Shown: positions 1-8,520, counted from the stretch's first letter. The stretch is DNA of 64,000 bases from DASUXA01 sp036378155 (GCA_036378155.1 DASUXA010000080.1:1-64000), one strand, 5' to 3'. Program-made: numbers and translations. Notes: generated by a model not told the origin, from the letters alone.

Positions 1-370
1 CCTTCTGGCAGGCGGCCAGCAGTTGCATCGTGCCGATGACGTTCAGTTCCTTGGTCGCCGACCGTGCGAACCGGGCGGCCGAAACCTGCACCGCCATGTG
101 CACCACGGTTTCCGCCCCGGAACTGACGATCACTTTGGCGATCAGCGGGTTCTGGATGTCGGCCCGGACAAACCGGATCTTCGAGCCCTGGCCCGTGTCA
201 GCGCCCTGGAACAGCAGCGCTGCCGGCTCACCCTGCGGCGGCGTGGTGTCCACCGCGATCACCTGTCCGACCGCCGGGTCGGCGGCCAGACGCGCCGCAG
301 CCAACGCACCGAGATAACGGCCCACCCCGGTCACGAGGACCGTGCTGGAACCGGCAGCCTTCGATGGCAT
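1..370 (-). CDS. NAD-dependent epimerase/dehydratase, N-terminal part (GalE2-like)
   Basis: About 123 N-terminal residues are present; the rest lies beyond the left edge. The start (ATG at 370) is followed closely by a Rossmann strand and glycine turn (VLVTGVGRYLG), then an acidic strand end (VIAVDTTPP) and the AETVVHMA stretch usual for extended short-chain dehydrogenases acting on nucleotide sugars. The first glycine motif reads TGVGRYLG rather than the usual TGGAGFIG. Its position next to bS22 and a small HTH gene matches Rv0501 (galE2) in mycobacteria, which supports orthology. The substrate cannot be told from the sequence. Confidence 0.85.
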   Translation of the reverse strand, partial: MPSKAAGSSTVLVTGVGRYLGALAAARLAADPAVGQVIAVDTTPPQGEPAALLFQGADTGQGSKIRFVRADIQNPLIAKVIVSSGAETVVHMAVQVSAARFARSATKELNVIGTMQLLAACQK

Positions 371-475
371 GGCGCTTCCCTCGACTGGATGGCCCGCGGT
401 CGGTGGCTCTCAGTCTGCCGGACGGCTCGCGGTACCCCGGCTCACCGTCCGGCGTGATCCGGCTGCGGGCCGCGG

Positions 476-577
476 CTACTTACCGAGGCGGCGACGCTGA
501 ACCCGGGTCTTGCGCAGCAGCTTGCGGTGCTTCTTCTTGGCCATACGCTTGCGGCGCTTCTTGACCACCGAGCCCAT
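476..577 (-). CDS. Small ribosomal subunit protein bS22 (AURKAIP1/COX24 domain)
   Basis: A 33-residue, extremely basic protein (begins MGSVVKKRRKRMAKKKHRK, ends RRRLGK). Length and sequence match the actinobacterial bS22 family, a late-found component of the mycobacterial 30S subunit annotated as Rv0500B in M. tuberculosis. The ATG at 577 has a good Shine-Dalgarno (AGGGGA about 7 nt upstream). Longer same-frame reading frames exist, but the conserved family protein begins at this methionine. Order epimerase-bS22-HTH is the conserved actinobacterial arrangement. Confidence 0.95.
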   Translation of the reverse strand: MGSVVKKRRKRMAKKKHRKLLRKTRVQRRRLGK

Positions 578-690
578 ACGTCTATCCCCTCGAATCAGGT
601 CCGACCAGCCCAGCCGTCGCCGAACGCGCGGCCGGGAACGTAGATGCCCGACCAGGGTAACCGGCGCGGCGGACCAGTGGCATGCGAGGG

Positions 691-903
691 TCAGGCGGAC
701 TCGCGGAACGCCTCCCGCAGATATGTGTGTACCGCATGCTCCGGAACCCGGAACGACCGGCCGACCCGGACAGCCGTGAGGTCGCCCGAGTGGACCAGTC
801 GGTAGACGGTCATCTTCGACACCCTCATCAGCTCCGCCACCTCGGCGACGGTCAGGAACCTGACCTCCCCGAGCCTGCTCTCGGATTGTCGCGATCCAGC
901 CAT
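691..903 (-). CDS. Excisionase/BldC-type winged HTH DNA-binding protein (Rv0500A-like)
   Basis: About 70 residues carrying one MerR-like/excisionase HTH: FLTVAEVAELMRVSKMTVYRLVHSG followed by a wing and the RVPEHAVHTYL helix. It corresponds by position and sequence to Rv0500A, always beside bS22 in actinobacteria. Start is ambiguous: ATG at 903 (MAGSRQ) fits family length, while an upstream ATG at 918 has a stronger but very close GGGAGG. The role is DNA binding; targets are unknown. Confidence 0.88.
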   Translation of the reverse strand: MAGSRQSESRLGEVRFLTVAEVAELMRVSKMTVYRLVHSGDLTAVRVGRSFRVPEHAVHTYLREAFRESA

Positions 904-1089
904 CGTGTACCCCGGCATCCCCTCCCGGCGTCGTCCCGGCGGAACCCCCCGCGCCAGTCGGACAACGCACGTTCTCCTAGCACAGTACCGGTACGGGAGT
1001 GACCTGCGCGATGTGTTCCCGGTAGACGATCAGGGGGATCTTCCGAGGTCGCGACGGGAGGTCACCGGCGCAAGGCCAGCGACCCGAGG
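904..1089. other. Intergenic stretch with a small imperfect direct repeat
   Basis: No gene is seen. Just downstream of the proline dehydrogenase stop, a segment of the type GAGGTC-GCGACGGGAGGTCA occurs twice (about 1044-1063 and 1086-1106), the second copy spanning the stop codon. This looks like a short local duplication of the 3' end of the gene. A TACTGTGCTAGGAG string on the minus strand around 975-990 may belong to the promoter of the HTH gene. Confidence 0.4.
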
Positions 1090-2013
1090 TCAGCGACGGG
1101 AGGTCAGGGCGCGGGCGAAGAAGGCGAGGTTCGCCGGGCGCTCGGCGAGCCGGCGCATCAGGTACCCGTACCACTGGGTGCCGTACGGCACGTACACCCG
1201 CACCGCGTACCCCTCGTCGACCAGCCGCCGCTGCTCGTCCGGGCGCACCCCGTACAGCATCTGGAACTCGAACTCGTCGTTGGCGCGGTCGAACCACTTC
1301 GCCCGGTCCATGGCGATCGCGACCAGTCGCGGGTCGTGCGTGGCGACCATCGGGTACCCCCCGCCGGACATCAGGATGTTCAGGCAGCGCACGTACGACT
1401 TGTCGACCTCGATCCGGGACTGGTACGCGACCGACTCGGGCTCGGAGTACGCGCCCTTGCACAGCCGGACCCGCTGCCCGGCGGACGCCGCCAGTTCCCG
1501 GCAGTCCGCCTCGGTACGGCGCAGGTACGCCTGCAGCACCGCGCCGGTGCCCGGGAATTGTGCCCGCAGCCGGGAGAGGATCTCCAGCGTCGAGTCGGTG
1601 GTGGTGTGGTCCTCCATGTCCAGGGTCACCGTGGTGCCGGCGTCGGCCGCCGCCGCACAGATCGCCTGCGCGTGCTCGTACGCGACCTTGTCGTCGAACA
1701 CCTGACCGAGCGCGGACAGCTTCACGCTGACCTCGGCCGACCCGGTCAGGTCCGCTCCGGCGAGCGACTTGAGCAGGCGCAGATATTCGTCCCTGGTCGC
1801 GACCGCCTGTTCGGGGGTGGTGGTGTCCTCGCCGAGGAAGTCGAGGGACACCTTCAGACCGGCGTCGACGAGCTCGCGGGTCACGCGCAACGCGTCGTCG
1901 GTGGCGGTGCCGGCGACGAACCGGCGGACGACGTCCCGGGTGTACGGGGCCGTTTCGACGAGCCGCTCCACCCGGGATGACCGGGCGGCGGCGAGGATCA
2001 CCGATCGGAGCAT
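1090..2013 (-). CDS. Proline dehydrogenase (monofunctional PutB/PruB type)
   Basis: 307 residues, the usual size of stand-alone FAD proline dehydrogenases, which oxidise L-proline to pyrroline-5-carboxylate. Visible TIM-barrel motifs in order: EVSVKLSALG, TVTLDMEDHTTTD, AVLQAYLRRTE (FAD/substrate strand), RLCKGAYSEP and, near the C-terminus, a YGTQWYGYLMRRLAERP segment containing the R-R substrate-carboxylate arginines. ATG at 2013 has no Shine-Dalgarno but a TACGCT hexamer 6 nt upstream, so the mRNA is probably leaderless. No P5C dehydrogenase is adjacent. Confidence 0.95.
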   Translation of the reverse strand: MLRSVILAAARSSRVERLVETAPYTRDVVRRFVAGTATDDALRVTRELVDAGLKVSLDFLGEDTTTPEQAVATRDEYLRLLKSLAGADLTGSAEVSVKLSALGQVFDDKVAYEHAQAICAAAADAGTTVTLDMEDHTTTDSTLEILSRLRAQFPGTGAVLQAYLRRTEADCRELAASAGQRVRLCKGAYSEPESVAYQSRIEVDKSYVRCLNILMSGGGYPMVATHDPRLVAIAMDRAKWFDRANDEFEFQMLYGVRPDEQRRLVDEGYAVRVYVPYGTQWYGYLMRRLAERPANLAFFARALTSRR

Positions 2014-2133
2014 GGTGGGAGCGTATCGCCAGCGGTGAGCGGACTCCGGCAGGCAGTACCTCGTGCCGACCGTCGCCCGTCCGGAGCCGAAAAACGGGTA
2101 CCGGCGCCGAGCGTGGATCACGAAGATGGCGGT

Positions 2134-2823
2134 ATGCCGGTGGAGGAGCAACCGCGTGCCCGGGTCGTCGACCTGACCCACGTGATCCGCGACGGGATGA
2201 CGACCGTGCCGGGACTGCCCGGCCCCGAGATCGGCGACCACCTGACCCGCGAGGAGTCCCGGTCGCGGTACGCGCCGGGCACGGAGTTCCACATGGGCCG
2301 GATCTCCATGATCGGCAACACCGGCACCTACCTCGACACCCCGTACCACCGGTACCCGGACGGCGTCGACCTGGCGGGACTGCCGCTGGTCCGCACCGTC
2401 GACCTGGACGGGCTGGTGGTACGGGTGACCGGGGCGGCGGATCGGGCGATCGGGCAGGAGGCGCTGCTGCCGTACGACGTGACGGGGCGGGCTGTCCTGA
2501 TCCACACCGGCTGGGACCGGCACTTCGGCACCGAGCGGTACGGTCGCGACCACCCGTACCTGACCGGCGAGGCGGCACGGTGGCTCGCCGAGCGACGCCC
2601 GGCGCTGGTCGGTATCGATTCGGTGAACATTGACGACATGTCCCCGGCTGCCGCCGGCGCGCGCCCGGCGCACTCGGTACTGCTGGCCGCCGGCATCCCG
2701 ATCGTCGAGCACCTGCGTGCGCTGGACGAACTGCCTACGGACGGTTTCCGGTTCCACGCCGCTCCGCTGCCGGTCGAGGGTCTCGGCACGTCACCCGTTC
2801 GGGCGTACGCCGTCGTCGGATGA
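2134..2823 (+). CDS. Cyclase-family protein (kynurenine formamidase-like fold)
   Basis: 229 residues of the cyclase/KynB family of metal-dependent hydrolases. Members cleave formamide, lactam or carboxylic bonds using a metal held by an HxGTHxDxPxH motif. Here the motif reads GNTGTYLDTPYHRYPDG: the two usual histidines are Asn and Tyr while Asp and the last His remain, as in one actinobacterial subfamily whose substrate is unknown. Further matches are VLIHTGWDRHFGT and VGIDSVNIDDM. It is divergent from proline dehydrogenase across 120 bp. The start at 2134 is the best fit to family length; its ribosome binding site is weak. Confidence 0.82.
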   Translation: MPVEEQPRARVVDLTHVIRDGMTTVPGLPGPEIGDHLTREESRSRYAPGTEFHMGRISMIGNTGTYLDTPYHRYPDGVDLAGLPLVRTVDLDGLVVRVTGAADRAIGQEALLPYDVTGRAVLIHTGWDRHFGTERYGRDHPYLTGEAARWLAERRPALVGIDSVNIDDMSPAAAGARPAHSVLLAAGIPIVEHLRALDELPTDGFRFHAAPLPVEGLGTSPVRAYAVVG

Positions 2824-2933
2824 CCAGACGAGGAGGACGCGGCACACCGATTTGTCCGGCTTAGGGACGTCTGGCCCTGGAAAATAGGTAAGGTGCCGCG
2901 CGCACAGTAACGCTTACCGGTCAAAAAATTGTC

Positions 2934-2945
2934 TACCTTTGACTG
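2934..2945 (+). promoter_or_regulatory. Leaderless promoter (-10) of the CGNR gene
   Basis: TACCTT at 2934-2939 lies 6 nt before the GTG start, placing the predicted transcript start at the start codon. The preceding 60 bp is one of the few A/T-rich patches in this part of the window (a run of six A at 2922-2927). No convincing -35 was seen. Confidence 0.6.
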
Positions 2946-3530
2946 GTGAACTTCGACGCGTACGCCCACCGAGCGGTTGATCTCGTCAACGCGCCCTTGG
3001 ACGACCTCGATGACCTCCGCGAATTGTTTGGCGCAGAACAGTGGATGTCGAACGAGGTCACCGAACGGGACCTGGCCTCCTTCCGGAGAGTCCAGAAAAA
3101 GCTGCGCGAGGTCTTCGAACACGGCTCGGCGCACCGCGACGTGGACGCGGTCAACGCCCTCAACGCGCTCCTCGAATCCTTCCCGGTGCAGCCGCGCATC
3201 TCCGGACACGACGCGAGCGACTGGCACATGCACGTGACCAGCCGGGGCGCGTCCGTCAGCGCGGAGTACCTGTCCGGGGCGATCTGGGGTCTGGCGGTGT
3301 GGCTGTGCGAGTACGGCAGCGCCCGCTTCGGCGTGTGCGCCGACGACCGGTGCGGCAACGTGTACCTGGACACCTCGTCCAACTGCTGCCGCCGGTTCTG
3401 CTCCGAACGCTGCGCGACCCGCTCGCACGTCGCCGCGCACCGCGCCCGGAAGAAGGCGCAGGTCGAGGACGGTACCGCGGCAGCCGCCCCGATCGCCGAC
3501 GCGAGCGACCTGACGACGGTCGGCACCTGA
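2946..3530 (+). CDS. CGNR zinc-finger (ABATE-domain) protein, putative transcriptional regulator
   Basis: 194 residues. The N-terminal two thirds match the stress-induced ABATE-type domain. The C-terminus has the CGNR zinc finger: FGVCADDRCGNVYLDTSSNCCRRFCSERC, with the diagnostic CGN element and further cysteines able to hold zinc. The tail is Ala-rich and low complexity. Such proteins are presumed DNA binding. The GTG at 2946 is preferred because a -10 element sits 6 nt upstream. It converges on the isomerase gene at 3631. Confidence 0.88.
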   Translation: MNFDAYAHRAVDLVNAPLDDLDDLRELFGAEQWMSNEVTERDLASFRRVQKKLREVFEHGSAHRDVDAVNALNALLESFPVQPRISGHDASDWHMHVTSRGASVSAEYLSGAIWGLAVWLCEYGSARFGVCADDRCGNVYLDTSSNCCRRFCSERCATRSHVAAHRARKKAQVEDGTAAAAPIADASDLTTVGT

Positions 3531-3556
3531 GCAGTCCGCGGCGGTCGAAGGCGTGG

Positions 3557-3611
3557 GGCCGGCGCGTCGCTCCGGGCGATCAGGCTCGACCCCTGCGCGA
3601 CGCATCCGGCC
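3557..3611. repeat. Nested stem-loop element, copy 1
   Basis: Between two convergent genes. Outer arms GGCCGGCGCGTCGC (3557-3570) and GCGACGCATCCGGCC (3597-3611) pair with one mismatch and one bulge. Inside is the 18-nt core AGCCTGATCGCCCGGAGC (minus strand, 3586-3569), which recurs exactly at 18191-18208 within a second nested stem-loop. This may be a REP-like dispersed element or a terminator. Confidence 0.6.
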
Positions 3612-3630
3612 GCCCGCCGGACAACTCCGC

Positions 3631-4428
3631 TCAGACGTCGACTGTGGACGGTTTGCCGAGGTGGTCGCGGGCGAACGCGAGCGACTCGGCGAGGTCGGCT
3701 TCCCGCTCCGCCCGGCTCGGCGCGCGTCGGGTCGACACCTCGACCGCGACCGAGCCGGCGAAGCCCCGCCCCGCCAGCGACGTCAGCAGATCGGCGCAGG
3801 GTTGACCCCCGCGACCCGGTACCAAATGCTCGTCGCGCCCCTCGCCGGTGCCGTCGCCGAGGTGGATGTGGCGCAGCGCGGAACCCATCGCGTCCGCCAT
3901 CGCCAAGGCGTCGTTGCGAGCCGCGGCACAGTGCGACAGGTCCAGCGTGTAGGCGTCGTACCCGACATCGGTGGGGTCCCAGCCCGGCGAGTACGGCACG
4001 AACAACCGACCCGCCATGCGCACCGGGTACATGTTCTCCACGGCGAAACTGATCGACGGGTGTCGGCGGGCGAGTTCGGCCAGCCCGTCGGCGAACCCGC
4101 GGGCGTAGTCGCGCTGCCACGAGAACGGCGGGTGTACGACGACGACCGGTGCCTCCAACGACTCGGCGAGGACCGCCGACCGGCGCAGCCGCTCCCACGG
4201 GTCGGCGCTCCACACCCGCTGCGTGACGAGCAGGCACGGAGCGTGTACCGAACGTACCGGTACCCCGTAGTGCCGGGACAGCCCCCGCAGCGCCGCCGCG
4301 TCCTGGCTGACCACGTCGGTCCACACCATCACTTCGACGCCGTCGTACCCGAGGGCTGCCGCCATCTCGAAGGCGGCGGAGGTGGGCTCAGGAAACACCG
4401 AGGAGGTCGACAGGAGGACATCTGTCAC
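3631..4428 (-). CDS. Sugar phosphate isomerase/epimerase (AP endonuclease 2 family, Rv0498-like)
   Basis: 265 residues with a xylose-isomerase-like TIM barrel: VFPEPTSAAFEMAAALGYDGVEVMV at the N-terminus, VVVVHPPFSW (metal histidine), AVENMYPV (metal glutamate), YTLDLSHCAAA and RHIHLGDGTGEGRDEH (metal Asp/His), with a final VAVEVS. The reaction is unknown; relatives isomerise sugars or act on inositol derivatives. Position beside ppx and regX3 matches Rv0498. GTG at 4428 is chosen because TACCCT lies 6 nt upstream and an upstream extension has no family similarity. Confidence 0.9.
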   Translation of the reverse strand: MTDVLLSTSSVFPEPTSAAFEMAAALGYDGVEVMVWTDVVSQDAAALRGLSRHYGVPVRSVHAPCLLVTQRVWSADPWERLRRSAVLAESLEAPVVVVHPPFSWQRDYARGFADGLAELARRHPSISFAVENMYPVRMAGRLFVPYSPGWDPTDVGYDAYTLDLSHCAAARNDALAMADAMGSALRHIHLGDGTGEGRDEHLVPGRGGQPCADLLTSLAGRGFAGSVAVEVSTRRAPSRAEREADLAESLAFARDHLGKPSTVDV

Positions 4429-4480
4429 TCCGCCAGGGTAGCCCCGCGCCTCGAGGTCGGCCTTTCCACGTGCCGGCGGG

Positions 4481-5407
4481 TCAGCCTTCGAGAACGTCCA
4501 GGCGGCGCAGGATGACTCCTTCGCGCAGCGCCCACGGGCAGATGTCAAGACGGTCGATACCCAGCCGTTCCATCGCCGCCTCGGCGACCACCGCGCCCGC
4601 CAGCAACTGGTGCGCGCGGCTGGGGCTTACCCCGTCCATCTCCGCGAGCGCCCCCGACGGGATGTGCCGGATGAACCCGAGCACCTGGTGCAGCCCGGTA
4701 CGGGTGAGCTGACGGGGCTCGCGCAGCCCGGCGGAACTGGGCGCGGCACCGGCGAGCCGGGCCAGCGTCCGGAACGTCTTCGACGTGGCGGCGGGCCGGT
4801 CGAACCCGTGTTTCTCCAGGTCGCGTACCGAATCGTCGAGGCTCTTCGCGACGTGCTCGCGCAGCGCCGCGACCGAGGCGGCACTGGGTGGGTCGCCGTC
4901 GAGCCGCTCGCGGGTCAGCCGCCCCGCTCCGAGCGGCAGGGACAGCGCCTGGTCCGGCTCCTCGTCGATACCGGCCGCGAGCTCCAGCGATCCGCCGCCG
5001 ATGTCCAGCACCAGCAGCCGCCCGGCGGACCAGCCGAACCATCGGCGTACCGCCAGGAACGTCAGTCGCGCCTCGTTCTCGCCGGACAGCACGCGCAGGT
5101 CCACGCCGGTCTCGGCGCGCACCCGACCCAGGACCCCGGCGCAGTTCTCCGCGTCGCGTACCGCGGAGGTCGCGAACGCCAGCAGATCCTCCGTCCGGAA
5201 CCGTGCGGCGGCGTCGCGCGCCTGCGCCACCGCGTCGATCAGCGCCGCCTCGCCGTCCGGGGACAGCCTGCCGTCCGGGCCGATCCGCTCGGCGAGTCGG
5301 AGCACCGTCTTCTCCGAGTACGCGGGCCACGGGTGCGCACCGGGGTGCGCGTCGACCACGAGCAGGTGCACGGTGTTGGACCCCACGTCGATCACGCCCA
5401 GCCGCAT
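4481..5407 (-). CDS. Ppx/GppA-family exopolyphosphatase
   Basis: 308 residues. The ASKHA fold is visible as GVIDVGSNTVHLLVVDA (phosphate 1), ATSAVRDAEN, SGENEARLTFLAV and LVLDIGGGSLELAAG (phosphate 2). Proteins of this family release phosphate from polyphosphate or hydrolyse pppGpp. The short form without extra C-terminal domains and the location next to regX3 correspond to Rv0496. ATG at 5407 follows TAGCGT by 7 nt (leaderless pattern). Substrate preference between polyphosphate and pppGpp is not decidable here. Confidence 0.92.
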   Translation of the reverse strand: MRLGVIDVGSNTVHLLVVDAHPGAHPWPAYSEKTVLRLAERIGPDGRLSPDGEAALIDAVAQARDAAARFRTEDLLAFATSAVRDAENCAGVLGRVRAETGVDLRVLSGENEARLTFLAVRRWFGWSAGRLLVLDIGGGSLELAAGIDEEPDQALSLPLGAGRLTRERLDGDPPSAASVAALREHVAKSLDDSVRDLEKHGFDRPAATSKTFRTLARLAGAAPSSAGLREPRQLTRTGLHQVLGFIRHIPSGALAEMDGVSPSRAHQLLAGAVVAEAAMERLGIDRLDICPWALREGVILRRLDVLEG

Positions 5408-5492
5408 GACTGCCACGCTACGCCACACCGCATTGTTCACACCCTGTGCCGTTAAGGGTGCATACCGCCCTTGACGCGCTTACGCTTGCGCG

Positions 5493-6257
5493 ATGGCGAG
5501 CAAGGAAGTGGGCCTCGACTTCCCGCGCGAATGGGTGGAGTTCTACGACCCGGCCAACGACAACCACCTGGTCCGCGCCGATCTGACCTGGCTGTTGTCC
5601 CGCTGGGCATGCATCTTCGGGCGCGGCTGCCACGGCATCCTGCCCGGTCGCGCCGCCGACGGGTGCTGCTCGCACGGCGCGTTCTTCACCGATTCCGACG
5701 ACGAGAAGCGGGTACGCGCCGCCGCCAAGCACCTCACCCCGCAGACCTGGCAGCACTACCGCCGAGGCTTCAAGCACTACACCGAGATGGACACCATCGA
5801 CGGCAAGAAACCGGCGCGGCGCACCGCGACCCGACCGGACGGTCCGTGCGTGTTCCTCAACGACCCCGACTTTCCCGGCGGCGCGGGCTGCGCGCTGCAC
5901 GCCCAGGCGCTGCGCGACGGGGTGCATCCGCTGGCGTACAAGCCGGATGTGTGCTGGCAGCTGCCGATCCGACGGGACCAGGACTGGACCAGGCGGGCGG
6001 ACAACTCGCAGATCCTGCTGACCGTGCTCACCGAGTTCGACCGGCGCGGCTGGGGCGAGGGCGGACACGATCTGCACTGGTGGTGTACGTCGTCGCCGGA
6101 GGCGCACGTCGGCTCGGAGCCGATGTACCGCTCGTACGAGCCGGAACTGGTCGCGCTGATCGGACGCCCCGCGTACGAGCGGCTCGCCGAACTGTGCGCC
6201 GAACGCGAGAAGCTGGGCGTGGTCGCGCCGCACCCGGCCGATCCGACCACCGCGTAA
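5493..6257 (+). CDS. Conserved cysteine-rich protein (Rv0495c-like)
   Basis: 254 residues of unknown biochemical function, conserved in actinobacteria at this position (next to ppx and regX3). Visible features are clustered cysteines, ACIFGRGCHGI then DGCCSHGAFF near residues 35-65, a third at GPCVFLND, and C/H residues in AGCALHAQAL and WWCTS; the pattern resembles proteins holding a metal or Fe-S site. No signal peptide or membrane segment. ATG 5493 is preceded by TACGCT 6 nt upstream, back-to-back with the ppx promoter in an 85-bp gap. Confidence 0.75.
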   Translation: MASKEVGLDFPREWVEFYDPANDNHLVRADLTWLLSRWACIFGRGCHGILPGRAADGCCSHGAFFTDSDDEKRVRAAAKHLTPQTWQHYRRGFKHYTEMDTIDGKKPARRTATRPDGPCVFLNDPDFPGGAGCALHAQALRDGVHPLAYKPDVCWQLPIRRDQDWTRRADNSQILLTVLTEFDRRGWGEGGHDLHWWCTSSPEAHVGSEPMYRSYEPELVALIGRPAYERLAELCAEREKLGVVAPHPADPTTA

Positions 6258-6337
6258 AGGCGTCGCGCCGCATGCCGGCAGGGCTCGCGTGCCCGTGCTG
6301 ACCCCGGCAACTGCCCGGACGGCGCCCACCGGCGCGC

Positions 6338-7021
6338 TCAGGGCTCGAACTTGTACCCGAGTCCGCGCACCGTGACGAGGTACCGGGGCGACGACGGCTC
6401 CGGTTCGATCTTGGAGCGCAGCCGCTTCACGTGGACGTCGAGCGTCTTCGTGTCGCCGACGTAGTCGGCACCCCACACGCGATCGATCAACTGGCCTCGG
6501 GTCAGTACCCGACCGGCGTTGCGCAGCAGCATCTCCAGCAGTTCGAACTCCTTCAGCGGCAACTGAACCGGCTCGCCGTCCACGGTCACCACGTGCCGCT
6601 CGACATCCATGCGTACCGGTCCCGCCGCCAGCGTCGGCAGCGCCGGCTCGGTCGCCTCGGCGGCACGTCGCCGCAGTACCGCCCGGATCCGCGCGACGAG
6701 TTCGCGGGGCGAGAACGGCTTCGTGACGTAGTCGTCGGCGCCGATCTCCAGCCCGACCACCTTGTCGACCTCCGAGTCGCGGGCGGTGACCATGATGATC
6801 GGTACATGCGACCGGGCGCGCAGCTGACGACACACCTCGGTACCGGACATCTCGGGCAGCATCAGGTCGAGCAGCACCACGTCGGCGCCGGTACGGTCGA
6901 ACTCGGTGAGCGCCGCGGTACCGGTCGCCGCGACCGATACCTCGAAGCCCTCCTTACGCAGCATGTACGACAGGGCGTCCGAGAACGACTCCTCGTCCTC
7001 GACGACGAGCACGCGCGGCAC
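6338..7021 (-). CDS. regX3: Response regulator RegX3 (OmpR/PhoB family)
   Basis: 227 residues. Receiver domain with the acidic pocket VVEDE, phosphoacceptor Asp at about 52 (VVLLDLMLP), and VTARDSEV and DDYVTKPFSPREL loops; then an OmpR winged helix (LKEFELLEMLLRNAGRVLTRGQLIDRVWG and YLVTVRGLGYKFEP). RegX3 (called PhoP in streptomycetes) controls phosphate-starvation genes; likely targets inside this window are pstS, the DUF47-pit operon and senX3 itself, each with GTTCA-type 11-nt repeats upstream. The GTG directly abuts the senX3 TAA (TAAGTG), with AAAGGA inside senX3 as ribosome site. Confidence 0.95.
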   Translation of the reverse strand: MPRVLVVEDEESFSDALSYMLRKEGFEVSVAATGTAALTEFDRTGADVVLLDLMLPEMSGTEVCRQLRARSHVPIIMVTARDSEVDKVVGLEIGADDYVTKPFSPRELVARIRAVLRRRAAEATEPALPTLAAGPVRMDVERHVVTVDGEPVQLPLKEFELLEMLLRNAGRVLTRGQLIDRVWGADYVGDTKTLDVHVKRLRSKIEPEPSSPRYLVTVRGLGYKFEP

Positions 7022-8356
7022 TTAGGGTCCTTTCGCTGATGTCGGCGGAACGTCCGCCCGGCGGACGGCGTCGGCGACGTCCAGCCCGCTGACCGGGTCG
7101 GGGACGTCCGGCGGGCTGACGAGATCATCGGCGTCGGGCGCCGGGAGCGCCATGTCGGGCGGCGGGAGGTCGCGCGGCCGGGTCGGTAGCCGCAGCGTGA
7201 ACGTGGACCCGACACCGACCGTTGACGTCACGGTCACCTGCCCACCGTGGTTCGTCGCGATGTGCTTCACGATCGCCAGTCCGAGCCCGGTACCGCCGGT
7301 CGCGCGGGACCGCGCCCGATCCGCCCGGTAGAACCGTTCGAAGATGCGGTCCCGGTCCTTCGGGTCGATCCCCATGCCCTGGTCGGCGACCGAAAGTTCG
7401 ACCACCTCGTCGCAGGCACGGGTACCGATCGCGACCCGGCCCGGCGGCGCGCCGTCGACCGGATCGCGGGAGTACGCGATCGCGTTCTCCACCAGGTTGC
7501 CCAGCGCCGTCACGAGTTGACCCTCGTTGCCGTACACGGTCAGCCCCCGCTCGCCGGTCACCCCGACCTCGATGCCCTTCGCCGCCGCGGCGGTACGGGT
7601 GCGGTCGACGACCTCGGCGATCAGGCGATCGACGGAGACCGCCTCGGGTTCGGGCAACGGCTCGCCGCCCTGCAGCCGGGACAACTCGATCAGCTCGCTG
7701 ACCAGACGCCCCAGCCGGTTCGACTCGTGTTGGATGCGCTCGGCGAACCGCCGCGCCGCCGCCGGGTCCGCACCCGGTCCGTCGCCGTCCTCGGCGGTGG
7801 CGTCCAGCAGCGCCTCGGCGAGCAGCTGCAGCGCGCCGACCGGGGTCTTCAGTTCGTGACTGACGTTCGCCACGAAATCGCGCCGGACCCGCGCCACCCG
7901 ATGCGACTCGGTGGTGTCCACCGCCTCCACGCTCACCACGCCGTCGCCCAGGGCGACCGCCCGGATCCGCAGTCCCAGCGGCTCGCGACCGCGGCGCGGC
8001 AGCTCGAGTTCGACCTCGCGGCGGTCGCCGGTGCGGCGTGCCTGGTTCGCCAGGCTGCGCACCACGCCGTGGGCGACCGTGCCCGGTCCCTCGCCGTCCT
8101 GCGGGGTACCGGCGCGGATCAGCCCCATCTCGCGGGCAGCCGGGTTGGCGACCAGTACCGCGTCCTGGTCGTCGAGCACCAGGACACCGACCCGCAGCAC
8201 GTCGAGGCTGCGCCGACCGGCGTCACGCAGCGGCGTGAACGGGGCGGTGTCATCCGGGGCGCGGTACCGACGGGTGAGCCACCCGACCAGCAGAGCGCCG
8301 GCGACCACGCCCAGCGCCACGCCGGCGCACACCCCGGCGGCGAGCACCCACTCCAC
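7022..8356 (-). CDS. senX3: Sensor histidine kinase SenX3
   Basis: 444 residues from GTG 8356. One N-terminal membrane segment (about 5-27), a PAS-like domain (about 50-150), an H-box FVANVSHELKTPVGAL with the phospho-histidine at about 167, then the ATPase domain: NLVENAIAYSRDP (N box), VADQGMGI (G1), FERFYRADRARS (F box) and TGGTGLGLAIVKH (G2). An Asp/Pro-rich tail of about 45 residues follows. Start chosen because TACCAT sits 7 nt upstream (leaderless); a GTG at 8434 would remove the PHO box spacing. It phosphorylates RegX3 under phosphate limitation. Confidence 0.93.
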   Translation of the reverse strand: MEWVLAAGVCAGVALGVVAGALLVGWLTRRYRAPDDTAPFTPLRDAGRRSLDVLRVGVLVLDDQDAVLVANPAAREMGLIRAGTPQDGEGPGTVAHGVVRSLANQARRTGDRREVELELPRRGREPLGLRIRAVALGDGVVSVEAVDTTESHRVARVRRDFVANVSHELKTPVGALQLLAEALLDATAEDGDGPGADPAAARRFAERIQHESNRLGRLVSELIELSRLQGGEPLPEPEAVSVDRLIAEVVDRTRTAAAAKGIEVGVTGERGLTVYGNEGQLVTALGNLVENAIAYSRDPVDGAPPGRVAIGTRACDEVVELSVADQGMGIDPKDRDRIFERFYRADRARSRATGGTGLGLAIVKHIATNHGGQVTVTSTVGVGSTFTLRLPTRPRDLPPPDMALPAPDADDLVSPPDVPDPVSGLDVADAVRRADVPPTSAKGP

Positions 8357-8428
8357 GCTGCGAATGGTAGGCCGCGCGCACCCGGTCCCATCGTCCGCTA
8401 CCAGGCAAAACGGGCGCGATCTCCGGGT

Positions 8429-8457
8429 GTTCACCGAATCATCGGCAGTTGTTCACC
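8429..8457 (+). promoter_or_regulatory. Candidate PHO box (RegX3 site) upstream of senX3
   Basis: GTTCACC occurs at 8429-8435 and again at 8451-8457, exactly 22 nt (two 11-nt units) apart; the middle unit at 8440 is degenerate. PHO boxes of actinobacteria are direct repeats of 11-nt units starting GTTCAC. The box sits about 75-100 bp upstream of the senX3 start, pointing away from the gene, and would fit autoregulation. Confidence 0.6.
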
Positions 8458-8484
8458 TGCCGAGCGGGGGGCACCGCCCTGACG

Positions 8485-8520
8485 CGTGCGGGGGGCGGCG
8501 CCCCCGCCGCCCCCCGCACG
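8485..8520 (-). terminator. Strong hairpin downstream of gpmA
   Basis: Perfect 14-bp G/C stem (8485-8498 with 8507-8520) and 8-nt loop, 50-86 nt past the gpmA stop. No U tract follows, as is common in actinobacteria. It isolates gpmA from senX3. Confidence 0.75.

Noticed and set aside
5434..5446. GTTCACACCCT before ppx as a PHO box
   Set aside because: Only one unit matches; no repeat in 11-nt register. The same holds for GTTCACACGG near 62955.
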